A DNA stretch of 28,823 nucleotides from PUPG01 sp031323845. GTDB lineage: Bacteria; Bacteroidota; Bacteroidia; Bacteroidales; UBA7960. Position 1 is the stretch's first letter. Each line of letters begins with the position of its first letter. The stretch lies in assembly GCA_031323845.1 (NCBI GenBank), contig JAVIYP010000033.1, positions 1 to 28,823 on the forward strand, read 5' to 3'. The position numbers and the translations under genes are program-made. The notes under the pieces are model-generated. The model had not been told where the DNA came from. It saw only the letters and a program-made list of their open reading frames with translations, and made no database searches. Below are positions 10,101 through 17,744 of this stretch, piece by piece.

Positions 10101-10180
10101 GAGCTGGCACCATGGGTGTTGACTATTTCCAGGTTCCCCACAGAAGGGCCGTTACCATGGGATTCAACGTTAACTTTTAA
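7163..10180 (+). CDS. SusC/RagA-family TonB-dependent outer membrane transporter
   Basis: This 1005-residue outer membrane transporter starts MKKIFTITCLLLCIV with a signal peptide cleaved after about NVNAQ. The mature part opens with a CarboxypepD_reg-like domain (VRGTVTDATDGIPLPGVTIL). The plug domain shows NALQGRVSGVQITSTGGAPG and the SusC signature SVLKGAAAAALYGIDAANGA, and the rest is a long beta-barrel ending in a terminal Phe (TMGFNVNF). The ATG at 7163 is preferred because it is followed at once by the signal peptide; the 28 codons upstream of it are open but Lys/Asn-rich. It is followed 42 nt later by SusD. SusC proteins import oligomers bound by their SusD partner, and the adjoining murQ suggests a muropeptide or PG-glycan ligand (inference). 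A near-consensus -7 box, TATATTTA, lies at 7071-7078. Confidence 0.93.
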   Translation: MKKIFTITCLLLCIVINVNAQQRIVRGTVTDATDGIPLPGVTILIKGTTIGTTSDLDGNYEIRVSPENVLVFRFIGMETREVPVGDRTIIDIALMPDIATLEQVVVTALGIRREERLLTVNIQSIDAEELVSSRQENLVNALQGRVSGVQITSTGGAPGAASEIILRGATSVDGDNQPLFVIDGIPISNASIRGTTNRAADINPNDIESISVLKGAAAAALYGIDAANGAIIITTKRGKEGVVTVNLSASTTLSEVGALHDVQNLYTTGAAGLYNPNTFAHWGPLHRRSDQVYNNLENFFQTGVSRKIDANVSGGSENLTYYLALSDLNDEGIVPNTNYERQSALLTGSANINERLRVTTTANIIKTNNKYGIVGASGGWMANVYRWPRWDDMQNIYMPDGSKRYIWIPVSGNLADVPDNPLWVAHHNVRNDDVDRVIGSVNLNYEITDWLRLDYIAGRDYFSQHYKAVREWGSSGAAFEGAISEFSREVEKITSTVILTADRKLTDNLTVTALVGNNLQSDYSMNSFIEGERFRNPTLHSINNLQEIRTSQSTARRRVVGVFGDITIDYKRFLVLGATGRNDWSSTLPLQNRSFFYPSFSFAFIPSELLEGNISNVFSFAKLRGSFAQVGKDAPPHRLTQTLTQFYGIGGGWRNDPFAGNPILKPEITTEIEMGIDLRLWQGLFNVDVTYYQRKSDDQIIQPRVTPVTGAILQTVNSGSVENKGLEFLVSSNIIRRDDVAWQVSLNMFGNRSKLTKLFGDLVEFPVTYGQVSSQAIASSWLGQPLFGIVGTDYARTEDGRVIVNENGYPLIDNAKRYIGNREPKLYYGLNNSFRYRNFEFSFLVDGTYGAEIMNATSQFLISSGNHKMLEEYRHKEVIFDGVVEQPDGTYAPNTTPIILDRVFFQNYYILAGTNFVEETYWIRLRNVNLTYYLPERITGRLGMKYASVFLNMQNLFLITNYSGGDPEVNNAGPGGGASGAGTMGVDYFQVPHRRAVTMGFNVNF

Positions 10181-10222
10181 AGTGATTCAACGCATCTTAC
10201 AAAACACATAAAACACACACCA

Positions 10223-11707
10223 ATGAAAAAATCAATCCTGTTTATTTTGTTCGCCATGTTGTTCTGGGGTTGCGAGGATTTCCTCGATGTAAATGAATCC
10301 CTTGACAATGATGAAAGGACAACACCAAACTTCATGCTGCCCTCAGTGTTGGGCAATATGTCGTATGCCCATTACACACAGGCCGAAACATCATCATACA
10401 TCACACAATATGTCACCACCGAGTTCGGCACCAATGCCGTAAAGGACCGCTGGGATTACCGGGGTATTTTACGCCTGGGTGCCTGGCGCAGACACTATTT
10501 CGATGTGGCGGGCAATGCCCATAAAATGATAGACTTTGCCAGGGAAGAAGGCTCACAAAACTATGTGGGCGTTGGCAAGATTATCATGGCCTATTCCTTC
10601 CTTACGGCTACGGATGTTTTCGGAGACATGCCCATTTTGCAGGCATTTACCGGCATTTACAACCCCACCTATGATGCACAGGATGTGGTGTATGCAGAAA
10701 TTGAGCGATACCTTGAAGAAGGCATGGATGCTTTAAGAAAGGCAAGTGTAACCGACCGGGCCATGACATCGTCGGAAGACCATGTCTACCAGGGAGATGT
10801 CAGCAAGTGGCTTTCTTTCGCCTATGCCATACAAGCGCGCATGAAACTGCATACTGCCAACTTCCTGGGAGGCTATGATGAAGTGCTTGCGCTCATAGAC
10901 CAGGCCAGGCCAAACTGGGCTGAACCCTACTATGCCTATATCACAGACGCCGACAGCGACTGGTACAGGAACCTTTGGGGTCCATCCAGGCCCAGCCCGC
11001 AGTGGGACTTTGCAGAGATCCGTAACATACTCAACAATTCCATTCACACGAATTTTTTCATGCATGCCATGACCTTATCCGGCGAGCATGATCCGCGACT
11101 CTATGCACTTACCACACCCGGTAAAAACGGCAATTATTTCTCTGTTCCTGCCAGCCAGGGCAGAGGAGCCCTCGACATCGATGACTTTGCCATCCTGTAC
11201 AACGGCTACTGGACAAGCGATGATTCGCCTATTGTATGGATCATGGACGAAGAGCTTTATTTTATGGAAGCTGAGGCTGCTTATTATCTGCAAGACAAAA
11301 CCCGCGCATACAATGCCTACATTAACGGTATCACACGGAATTTTCAGCGACTTGGAGTCGCCGGCGAACTCAGTGACTACCTCAGTTCAGCCGCGGTAGT
11401 GCAGAATGCAGAAGCGCTTCATATTTCAGACATCATGATGCAAAAATACATTGCCTTGTACCTCCAGCCCGAAACCTGGGTAGACATGCGCAGGTACCGC
11501 TATTCGCAGGTCGCCTATCCCGAACTGACTTATCCTGAAAACGCACTTGACCTGTATGAGGGACGATGGATCAAACGATTGCCCTACGATCCGCAAACCG
11601 AATACATATATAACCCCAATGAAATTGCACGTCTTGGAGCAAGAGGTGATCTGTGGGTGGTTACTCCGTTCTGGTGGATCGAAAACTCAACATTGTCAAA
11701 TCAATAA
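10223..11707 (+). CDS. SusD/RagB-family surface lipoprotein
   Basis: This 494-residue lipoprotein has the signal MKKSILFILFAMLFWGCEDF, with the lipidated Cys at 17. The layout is that of the SusD-like_2 subgroup: TPNFMLPSVLGNM and then aromatic-rich helices near the N-terminus, TPR-like helices in the middle (YAEIERYLEEGMDALRKA, KWLSFAYAIQARMKLH) and ETWVDMRRYRY near residue 415, a stretch commonly seen in this family. It should lie on the outer membrane and lid the SusC barrel. It starts 42 nt after the SusC stop, and both genes have the same A-rich leader just before the ATG. The bound ligand cannot be deduced from sequence; the neighbourhood points to peptidoglycan fragments. Confidence 0.92.
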   Translation: MKKSILFILFAMLFWGCEDFLDVNESLDNDERTTPNFMLPSVLGNMSYAHYTQAETSSYITQYVTTEFGTNAVKDRWDYRGILRLGAWRRHYFDVAGNAHKMIDFAREEGSQNYVGVGKIIMAYSFLTATDVFGDMPILQAFTGIYNPTYDAQDVVYAEIERYLEEGMDALRKASVTDRAMTSSEDHVYQGDVSKWLSFAYAIQARMKLHTANFLGGYDEVLALIDQARPNWAEPYYAYITDADSDWYRNLWGPSRPSPQWDFAEIRNILNNSIHTNFFMHAMTLSGEHDPRLYALTTPGKNGNYFSVPASQGRGALDIDDFAILYNGYWTSDDSPIVWIMDEELYFMEAEAAYYLQDKTRAYNAYINGITRNFQRLGVAGELSDYLSSAAVVQNAEALHISDIMMQKYIALYLQPETWVDMRRYRYSQVAYPELTYPENALDLYEGRWIKRLPYDPQTEYIYNPNEIARLGARGDLWVVTPFWWIENSTLSNQ

Positions 11708-11719
11708 AACCGAAATACA

Positions 11720-12517
11720 ATGAAATCATTGCTTAAATTAACCGGATTCGTGCTGATTGCCTCCGTCTTCTGGGCCTGCGAGAAAAATGACCCGCTGGCG
11801 GACCAGGCAGAGCTTACCGGAACACAAACCCCGTTTAACCTGCTTGCACAAATGCCCGATGCAGCAGCAGGCGATACCCTTTCCCTCAGAACGGTTTGCT
11901 GGTCCGTTAATGACGACATCGCAACCGTGGAATTCTTCCACGAGGGTTTCAAACTAAGAAACTATGAAGTCAAAATGAGCGTCCAGACAGCCGCAGGCAA
12001 CACCTACGAGCTGGCCACCACATTACTCGAAGACTCCATATTCTTTGACCAAAGCCTGATGGCAAGCTACCCTGAGGAGGGAACGTCACTGCTCGATCAT
12101 TACCAAACGTATGAAAACGCTTATGTCATACTGCACGACTTTATTGTTCCCAACATCTATAAACTAAGCCGGGAGAGCAATCAGGACCTGATATTGGCCA
12201 TGAATGAAAATGTTTACACCCTTATCGTTGAAAAACTGAGTCACCAGTTTAACCGGGCGGTCATGGTTACCGTTTTTCCGGAAATCAATCAGTTTTCGGT
12301 GGTTTATTTTGTGATAGATGACCAGGGCAACTTTACCGGTGAAATCACGGAAGAAGCCGTTCTCTACATTCAGGAGCACCTTACCCGCGAGAAAATGAAC
12401 GATTTTCTCAGAGAAGCATCTGTCTCAGATAATACCCGGGTAACCGTGGAATCGGTGGCCACGCTGGAGAACAATGCGGCCAGTGCCAGTTCAACCAGGA
12501 TATTCAGGGTTCTTTAG
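11720..12517 (+). CDS. Lipoprotein in SusE position, unknown family
   Basis: I do not recognise the family of this 265-residue protein. It begins MKSLLKLTGFVLIASVFWACEKND, a lipoprotein signal with Cys20 followed by charged residues, as in Bacteroidota surface lipoproteins. The first 130 residues look like an Ig-like beta domain (SVNDDIATVEFFHEGFKLR), and the rest is mixed alpha/beta with helix-forming stretches (ESNQDLILAMNENVYTLIVE). The gene starts 12 nt after susD, so it is part of the sus operon. By position it is the counterpart of SusE or another surface glycan-binding protein, which is inference from gene order only. Confidence 0.75.
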   Translation: MKSLLKLTGFVLIASVFWACEKNDPLADQAELTGTQTPFNLLAQMPDAAAGDTLSLRTVCWSVNDDIATVEFFHEGFKLRNYEVKMSVQTAAGNTYELATTLLEDSIFFDQSLMASYPEEGTSLLDHYQTYENAYVILHDFIVPNIYKLSRESNQDLILAMNENVYTLIVEKLSHQFNRAVMVTVFPEINQFSVVYFVIDDQGNFTGEITEEAVLYIQEHLTREKMNDFLREASVSDNTRVTVESVATLENNAASASSTRIFRVL

Positions 12518-12540
12518 AAAATTTTTAAAACAATATAGCT

Positions 12541-14151
12541 ATGAAACCACTTTTTTTAATCCGGATTTTGTTTCTTTTTCTTTTGATGGCTGTGGCTGTC
12601 ACGGCCTGTGAAAAGGATGATGAAAAGGATTGGGGTGATGTAAACGTTGGCTTTTCCATTCTTGATGAAGACCAATTGAACGCTCCTGCTGATGTCAGGT
12701 TTATCAACCGCTCCAAAAACGCTGAGTCTTACTTCTGGGTCTTTCCCGAAGGAAGGATCATAAAACGAGGCGTAGTAACCCAGGATTCAACAACTACGGA
12801 TATTCAGCCGGAAGCTGTTCATTATGCATTCCCCGGTGACTACTACGCGACACTCACCGTTGTTGCTGACGGACAGACTCTTGATTACAGACATGAATTT
12901 ACAGTGAAGAAACCGCAGCCGGTCATCATTCACGAGCCTCTCGGCATAGTCTATGACGATACGGTAACGTTCAGTGTATTGTTTTTTGAGTATCCCGGAC
13001 TGGAAGATCAGGTTACCTATATGTGGGACCTGGGCAACGGGGAGATCTCGGATCAGCCTAAACCGCAAACAAGCTACAACCCGCCCGGTGTTTATACCGT
13101 CAGCCTGGAGCTTTTTGACGGCACTGAAACGCTGTATGCATCAAAAGACATCAACGTACAGGCTGAAATTGCAAAAACACTCTATTTTACCAATGCGATG
13201 AACCAGAGTCTCTACAAAAAGATGCTCTACACGGGCACTGACCTGCCGCACGAAAACATGCAGGTTGACGTAGGTCTTAATCCTCTTTCCGTGTCCGTTC
13301 ATCAGGATCGTATTGTGGTAACCGTAGCCGGCGACAACATCCGGTTTTCACCGGTTGACACGCCTGCAGACGGTTATATCTTCACCACCAACCTGAATGG
13401 GGGCAACAGATGGACCATAACTGCCCCAGGGCCCTTGCCCGACCATGATTATCGCGACGATCCGTTCGTTGGAACAGTGGGTCCCGACGGAATGGTCTAC
13501 TGGCTTGACAGGTTCCAGGGCGGACGACGCATCCACTACACCGAGCAAGACGCAGACTATCCCGAGCCCTTTGTCTTCGATTATGCCGCTGAAGGCAGTC
13601 CGCTTGCCGAGGCCATCGGAGTTGTTTCAGCCTATGGCTGGACAGACGGCGCCATAAGGATCGTGAACAACGAGATATGGTACAGCAAGCACGGTACAGG
13701 ACGTGGTCTTTACAGATTCACCATGGAAGGTGATTACATTGGAAAGTTTGACAATCTTTTTGATTTGAAAATCAGGACATTTGAAGTGGATCTGGATAAT
13801 AACAAGATCTATTTTGCTGTGAACATGGAAGCCGGCGGCTACGAGCCCGGTCTTTACCGTTGCGATATTGACGGCCACAACATTGAGCTGATCGACCCGT
13901 TGACTGATTTTTCAATGCAGGGAGGTGAAGCCGAACGGACCTACGTGACGGAAATCGTGGTTGACAGCGACGGCGGTTATGTTTATTACCCCTTCCGCCA
14001 TGCAGAAGACGTGAATCACCTGGGTGAGATCGCAGGCGACGGAAGCCAGTCAGGAATAAAACGCTGGAACATTGACGGCAGCGAAGAACCTGAGTTTTAT
14101 GTTACGGGTGTCATCCCCTATGGCATAGGCATTGATCACGTTAAAAGATAA
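12541..14151 (+). CDS. PKD-domain and beta-propeller lipoprotein, SusF-position binding protein
   Basis: This 536-residue lipoprotein has lipobox VTAC (Cys23) followed by acidic residues. Residues about 35-125 and 130-210 form two PKD domains: the first has ADVRFINRSKNAESYFW and AFPGDYYATLTV, the second YMWDLGNGEISD and NPPGVYTVSLELFDG. The remainder (about 215-536) looks like a beta-propeller of NHL/YWTD type, with repeats such as NNKIYFAVN, GLYRCDIDGHNIELI, GGYVYYPFRH and GIKRWNIDGS. It starts 23 nt after the previous lipoprotein gene. A surface-exposed binding role for wall fragments is inferred from position in the operon. It is followed by a perfect hairpin, so it may close the first transcriptional segment. 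Confidence 0.85.
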   Translation: MKPLFLIRILFLFLLMAVAVTACEKDDEKDWGDVNVGFSILDEDQLNAPADVRFINRSKNAESYFWVFPEGRIIKRGVVTQDSTTTDIQPEAVHYAFPGDYYATLTVVADGQTLDYRHEFTVKKPQPVIIHEPLGIVYDDTVTFSVLFFEYPGLEDQVTYMWDLGNGEISDQPKPQTSYNPPGVYTVSLELFDGTETLYASKDINVQAEIAKTLYFTNAMNQSLYKKMLYTGTDLPHENMQVDVGLNPLSVSVHQDRIVVTVAGDNIRFSPVDTPADGYIFTTNLNGGNRWTITAPGPLPDHDYRDDPFVGTVGPDGMVYWLDRFQGGRRIHYTEQDADYPEPFVFDYAAEGSPLAEAIGVVSAYGWTDGAIRIVNNEIWYSKHGTGRGLYRFTMEGDYIGKFDNLFDLKIRTFEVDLDNNKIYFAVNMEAGGYEPGLYRCDIDGHNIELIDPLTDFSMQGGEAERTYVTEIVVDSDGGYVYYPFRHAEDVNHLGEIAGDGSQSGIKRWNIDGSEEPEFYVTGVIPYGIGIDHVKR

Positions 14152-14160
14152 TGTTAATCC

Positions 14161-14192
14161 GGATGCAGGAAGCCACTTGGCTTCCTGCATCC
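14161..14192 (+). terminator. Perfect 14-bp hairpin between lipoprotein and GHL10 genes
   Basis: GGATGCAGGAAGCC, loop ACTT, then the exact reverse complement, starting 9 nt after the upstream stop codon and ending 14 nt before the next ATG. No U-tract follows on either strand. It may be a factor-assisted terminator, a partial attenuator or an RNA-stabilising 3' end that lets the sus genes be expressed more than the downstream enzymes. Confidence 0.6.
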
Positions 14193-14206
14193 TCCAAAAA
14201 TAATCT

Positions 14207-16678
14207 ATGATAAAGCAATACTCCATTCTTCTTTTATTCATCTTCAGCTTAACAGTCACTGCCAGTGCCGCGACAAAATACCCGGATGAGCCGATGCGGG
14301 AGCTCAGGGCGGTCTGGCTTACCAGCGTATGGAACATTGACTGGCCTCACAGCACAAGCGTTTCTGCACAAGCTCAACAAACCCGGCTGATCAACATGCT
14401 TGACGTTTTAAGAGAAACCAACATCAATGCTGTTCTTTTCCAGGTCAGGCCCAATGCCGATGCCCTATACAGGTCGGCTTACGAGCCCTGGTCGCAATGG
14501 ATCACAGGCACCAGGGGCCAGGAACCCGCGTACGATCCCCTTGCCTTTCTTATTGAAGAAGCCAACAAAAGAGGCATGGAGGTCCATGCATGGCTTAATC
14601 CGTATCGCTATGAAAACACCGCGGGGCAATATGCAGGGCTTCCCGGCGATTATTCGGTAACGCATCCTGAACTGATCTTTACTCATAACAACAGAACCTA
14701 TTTTGACCCTGGAAACCCCGCCACAACTCAGCTTCTTAAAGAAATCATTGCCGACCTGATAACCACTTATGAACTTGATGGCGTTGTGTTTGACGACTAC
14801 TTCTATCCATCCGGGATGCCGCTGAGTGCCGACCAGCAAACCTTCGACAGTTTTTCGACCGAAGAGCTGCAAGACCTCATACTGCCCTATTACCCAACCA
14901 TCACCAGGGGGAATTTCCGGCGGGCATCAGTAAACCGGATGATCAGGGAGGTGAATGATACCATTAAGGCCATCAATCCGCATATGGTGTTTGGAGTCAG
15001 CCCGGCAGGCATCTACTCCACACAGGCAGCCGCAGCCGCAAACTGGGGAACCACCCTGCCAAGCGGCATCACAGGGGCCGACAACTTCAACACCATATTC
15101 TGTGATCCCCTGGCGTGGCTGCATGACGGCTCCGTTGATTATCTTTCACCACAGCTGTACTGGCCCATAGGCGGAAACCAGGATTACCTGACACTCGTAG
15201 ATTGGTGGGGAAAAGAATGTAAGAGAAAAGGCAAACACGCCTATCCGAGCATTGCATCATACCGTTTACCTTCAGGACTTAAAGAACCTACGTTCTGGGA
15301 CAACCTGCAGGAATTTTTCCTCAGGCTGTTCTTTAAAAGAAAAACCGGTGTAGACGATTTTGATAAAAGCGGCTTTACGCTCCAGGAAATCGAAAACCAG
15401 ATACTGGCCAACAGAAACAACACACACAACAATGTATTGGGCACCATCTTTTTCAGCACCAGAGACCTGACCAGCCGTGTCCCCAGCCTGGCACCCTTCC
15501 TGGCAGAAGGCGTCTTCGAAGAAAAGGCAATCTTTCCTTATATCGACTGGTTCACACCCATACAAACAGGTGCCCCTGTAATCGCTGAAATTGGTTCCAT
15601 TGGCGAAGACCCGAAGGCTGCATTCATACAGATCACCAACTCTCCTGCCCGCCAATTTCTTCTCTATGGTTGGGAAGAAATGCCTTCCAAAAGAAGAAAA
15701 AGCAGCGGTGAATTCCTGCAGGTAGTATTTCAGGATGACTTTTCACTGTTCTACCACGAATCAAAAAATTATTACAGGGTGGCCGAGTTTCTTCCGGACA
15801 AAGCCATCGGCAACTGGTCTGAACCAAAAGCCTTTCAGTATACTGCACCTGTTACCATCGTAAGTCCGGATAATGAAACCATTTGCGATATGTTCACCTT
15901 CAGCTGGACAGAACAAAGTGAAAGCGACTACCATCAGCTGCTTATTGCAAAACAACAAAGTCCTAATCTGATTGAGTACGTTAGTCCCGGGATCAGCGCT
16001 AACCACTTTGATCTTCCGAGCGGGCTTATCGCCGGACAGGAGCATTACTCAGCAAGAGTAAAAACCGTCAGTGACGGATTTGTATCCTATTCGGCACCGG
16101 CAATGTTTTTCACCGGTTACCCATTGAGCACAACACTGAATGCCCCTGCCAACGGAGCGCTGAACATACCCCTTCAGGCAACTTTTCAGTGGAATACCGT
16201 ATCGGGTGCGCTGCATTATAACCTGCAAATTGCCAAAGGAACAAGCTTTGACACAGGTGAAATGCTGCATGATATTGAACCGGTCATGACCAACATATTT
16301 AATCTTAGCCTTGAAGACTCAGGCACAGAGCACATTGCCAGAGTCAGGGCGGTAGATGCCTGCGGATACGCCTATTGGTCAGAAGCCAACACCTTTACTA
16401 CCACTGTAGAATCAGTCGTAATCCCGAATGAAAAAAAGGTGCTTCAGGCCTATCCCAACCCGGCTTCCGACTTTCTTAACGTGACATATTCTGATCACAT
16501 TTCTGAACGCAACATCAAGATTTACAATTATAAAGGCCAGCTCGTCAGAGAAATAAACAAAACAGACCCTGCAGATGCCGATCACATAAACATAGCCGGC
16601 CTTCCTGAAGGACTGTATATGGTAAACATACGCACCGCAGACAAAACACAATTCTCTTTGAAGATCCTTAAAAAATAA
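14207..16678 (+). CDS. GHL10 (DUF187) glycoside hydrolase, DigH-like, T9SS substrate
   Basis: This 823-residue secreted enzyme has a signal peptide ending near TASAA (about residue 21). Residues 30-430 form a GHL10 TIM-barrel: ELRAVWLTSVWNIDWP opens it, NAVLFQVRPNADALY and EVHAWLNPYRYE are typical strands, and LDGVVFDDYFYP at 190-201 carries the candidate catalytic acidic residues. E. coli DigH (YddW) has the same domain and cleaves denuded peptidoglycan glycan strands, which fits the murQ and amidase context. Residues about 560-740 are fibronectin-like (TLNAPANGALNIPLQATFQW). The C-terminus is a T9SS type A sorting domain (AYPNPASDFLNV to LPEGLYMVNI). The start follows a perfect hairpin by 14 nt. 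Substrate assignment is inference. Confidence 0.88.
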   Translation: MIKQYSILLLFIFSLTVTASAATKYPDEPMRELRAVWLTSVWNIDWPHSTSVSAQAQQTRLINMLDVLRETNINAVLFQVRPNADALYRSAYEPWSQWITGTRGQEPAYDPLAFLIEEANKRGMEVHAWLNPYRYENTAGQYAGLPGDYSVTHPELIFTHNNRTYFDPGNPATTQLLKEIIADLITTYELDGVVFDDYFYPSGMPLSADQQTFDSFSTEELQDLILPYYPTITRGNFRRASVNRMIREVNDTIKAINPHMVFGVSPAGIYSTQAAAAANWGTTLPSGITGADNFNTIFCDPLAWLHDGSVDYLSPQLYWPIGGNQDYLTLVDWWGKECKRKGKHAYPSIASYRLPSGLKEPTFWDNLQEFFLRLFFKRKTGVDDFDKSGFTLQEIENQILANRNNTHNNVLGTIFFSTRDLTSRVPSLAPFLAEGVFEEKAIFPYIDWFTPIQTGAPVIAEIGSIGEDPKAAFIQITNSPARQFLLYGWEEMPSKRRKSSGEFLQVVFQDDFSLFYHESKNYYRVAEFLPDKAIGNWSEPKAFQYTAPVTIVSPDNETICDMFTFSWTEQSESDYHQLLIAKQQSPNLIEYVSPGISANHFDLPSGLIAGQEHYSARVKTVSDGFVSYSAPAMFFTGYPLSTTLNAPANGALNIPLQATFQWNTVSGALHYNLQIAKGTSFDTGEMLHDIEPVMTNIFNLSLEDSGTEHIARVRAVDACGYAYWSEANTFTTTVESVVIPNEKKVLQAYPNPASDFLNVTYSDHISERNIKIYNYKGQLVREINKTDPADADHINIAGLPEGLYMVNIRTADKTQFSLKILKK

Positions 16679-16712
16679 TTATACCATTTAATAGTTTCTA
16701 AATATATTCATT

Positions 16713-17675
16713 ATGAAAGCACTATATCGAATTTCGAGTCAGTTTGTTGTTCTGAGCCTGCTTTTAATGTCAGCTGATGTAAGCGCCGGACAGCCTGCTG
16801 CATCGGCGGAGCCTCAAATCATCATTGAGGCCGGAGAACACAATTACATGAATGCCAGGTGGTCGCCTGACGGGAGCACCATTGCCTTCACTGCTGACCA
16901 GTTTACAGGTTTATGGCTGGCTGACAGCCAGGGTAAGGAGGTCCGGCAGCTGAGTAATGATGCTGCCATCGGTTTCGGTTTTTCCTGGTCACCTGACGGA
17001 ACCCATATCCTGGGCAGATCATCCACTTTTATCAATAACCGGAGGTTCCAGGAAATAAAAATCATTGACGTTAACACCGGGGCGGAAGAGGTGTTACTGC
17101 CGCTGTCCAGGAACATCCGGATGGTGCCTGTGTGGTCGATGGATGCATCTCATGTGGCTGTGGTCGCAGGAAACAGTCCGCAGTTTTTTTCCACGGCAGG
17201 AATGCAAAAGAACGCTCTGCCTGATGTGCCCGGTATTGCGGTGTTTTCCGATCACGGGATGTTGTATTTCTCTGATCCGAAAAATAAAACAGAATACCGC
17301 ATCGCTGAATTTGAAGGACGCAACATCTTTAATCTTGCCTTATCCCCAACCGGCGACAAGGCAGTTTTTCAACTGGGAGGCCTCGGCTTACACGTGATCA
17401 ATACGGACGGAAGCGGGTTCAGGCATCTGGGCCATGCCGAGCAGGCATCGTGGATGCCCGATGGACGTCACATCATTGCTACGTTGATCAGCGATGACGG
17501 ATACAGGATCACAGGTGGTGTTTTGTATGCGATTGATGTGCTTACCGGCCAAACATATCCACTAACAGAAAACACCGGTATTACGGCATTAAGACCAGAA
17601 GTATCTCCGTGCGGGAACTATGTTTTGTTCGACAATCCGGACGATGGCAATATTTACCTGCTTGAATTAAAGTAA
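16713..17675 (+). CDS. TolB-like PD40 beta-propeller, exported
   Basis: This 320-residue protein has an N-terminal export signal (SSQFVVLSLLLMSADVSAG). It is followed by a propeller built of PD40/TolB-type blades: ARWSPDGSTIAFTA, FSWSPDGTHILGRS, LALSPTGDKAVFQL, ASWMPDGRHIIATL and PEVSPCGNYVLFDN. There is no lipobox and no T9SS tail, so it is most likely periplasmic. It lies 34 nt after the GHL10 gene and 69 nt before the large amidase, apparently in the same transcript. Propellers of this type bind proteins or peptides. A role in recognising wall material or scaffolding the secreted enzymes is possible but unproven. It is unlikely to be the housekeeping TolB, which is longer and has an N-terminal domain. 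Confidence 0.8.
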   Translation: MKALYRISSQFVVLSLLLMSADVSAGQPAASAEPQIIIEAGEHNYMNARWSPDGSTIAFTADQFTGLWLADSQGKEVRQLSNDAAIGFGFSWSPDGTHILGRSSTFINNRRFQEIKIIDVNTGAEEVLLPLSRNIRMVPVWSMDASHVAVVAGNSPQFFSTAGMQKNALPDVPGIAVFSDHGMLYFSDPKNKTEYRIAEFEGRNIFNLALSPTGDKAVFQLGGLGLHVINTDGSGFRHLGHAEQASWMPDGRHIIATLISDDGYRITGGVLYAIDVLTGQTYPLTENTGITALRPEVSPCGNYVLFDNPDDGNIYLLELK

Positions 17676-17744
17676 GAAGCAGGCCAGGCACAGCATTTTA
17701 TAATTAGGAATACACATTAGTCAACAGATAAAAGAATACCAGCA

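Noticed and set aside
16713..17675. Housekeeping TolB of the Tol-Pal system
   Set aside because: The protein is shorter, lacks the TolB N-terminal domain, and no tol or pal genes are nearby; only the propeller repeats are shared.
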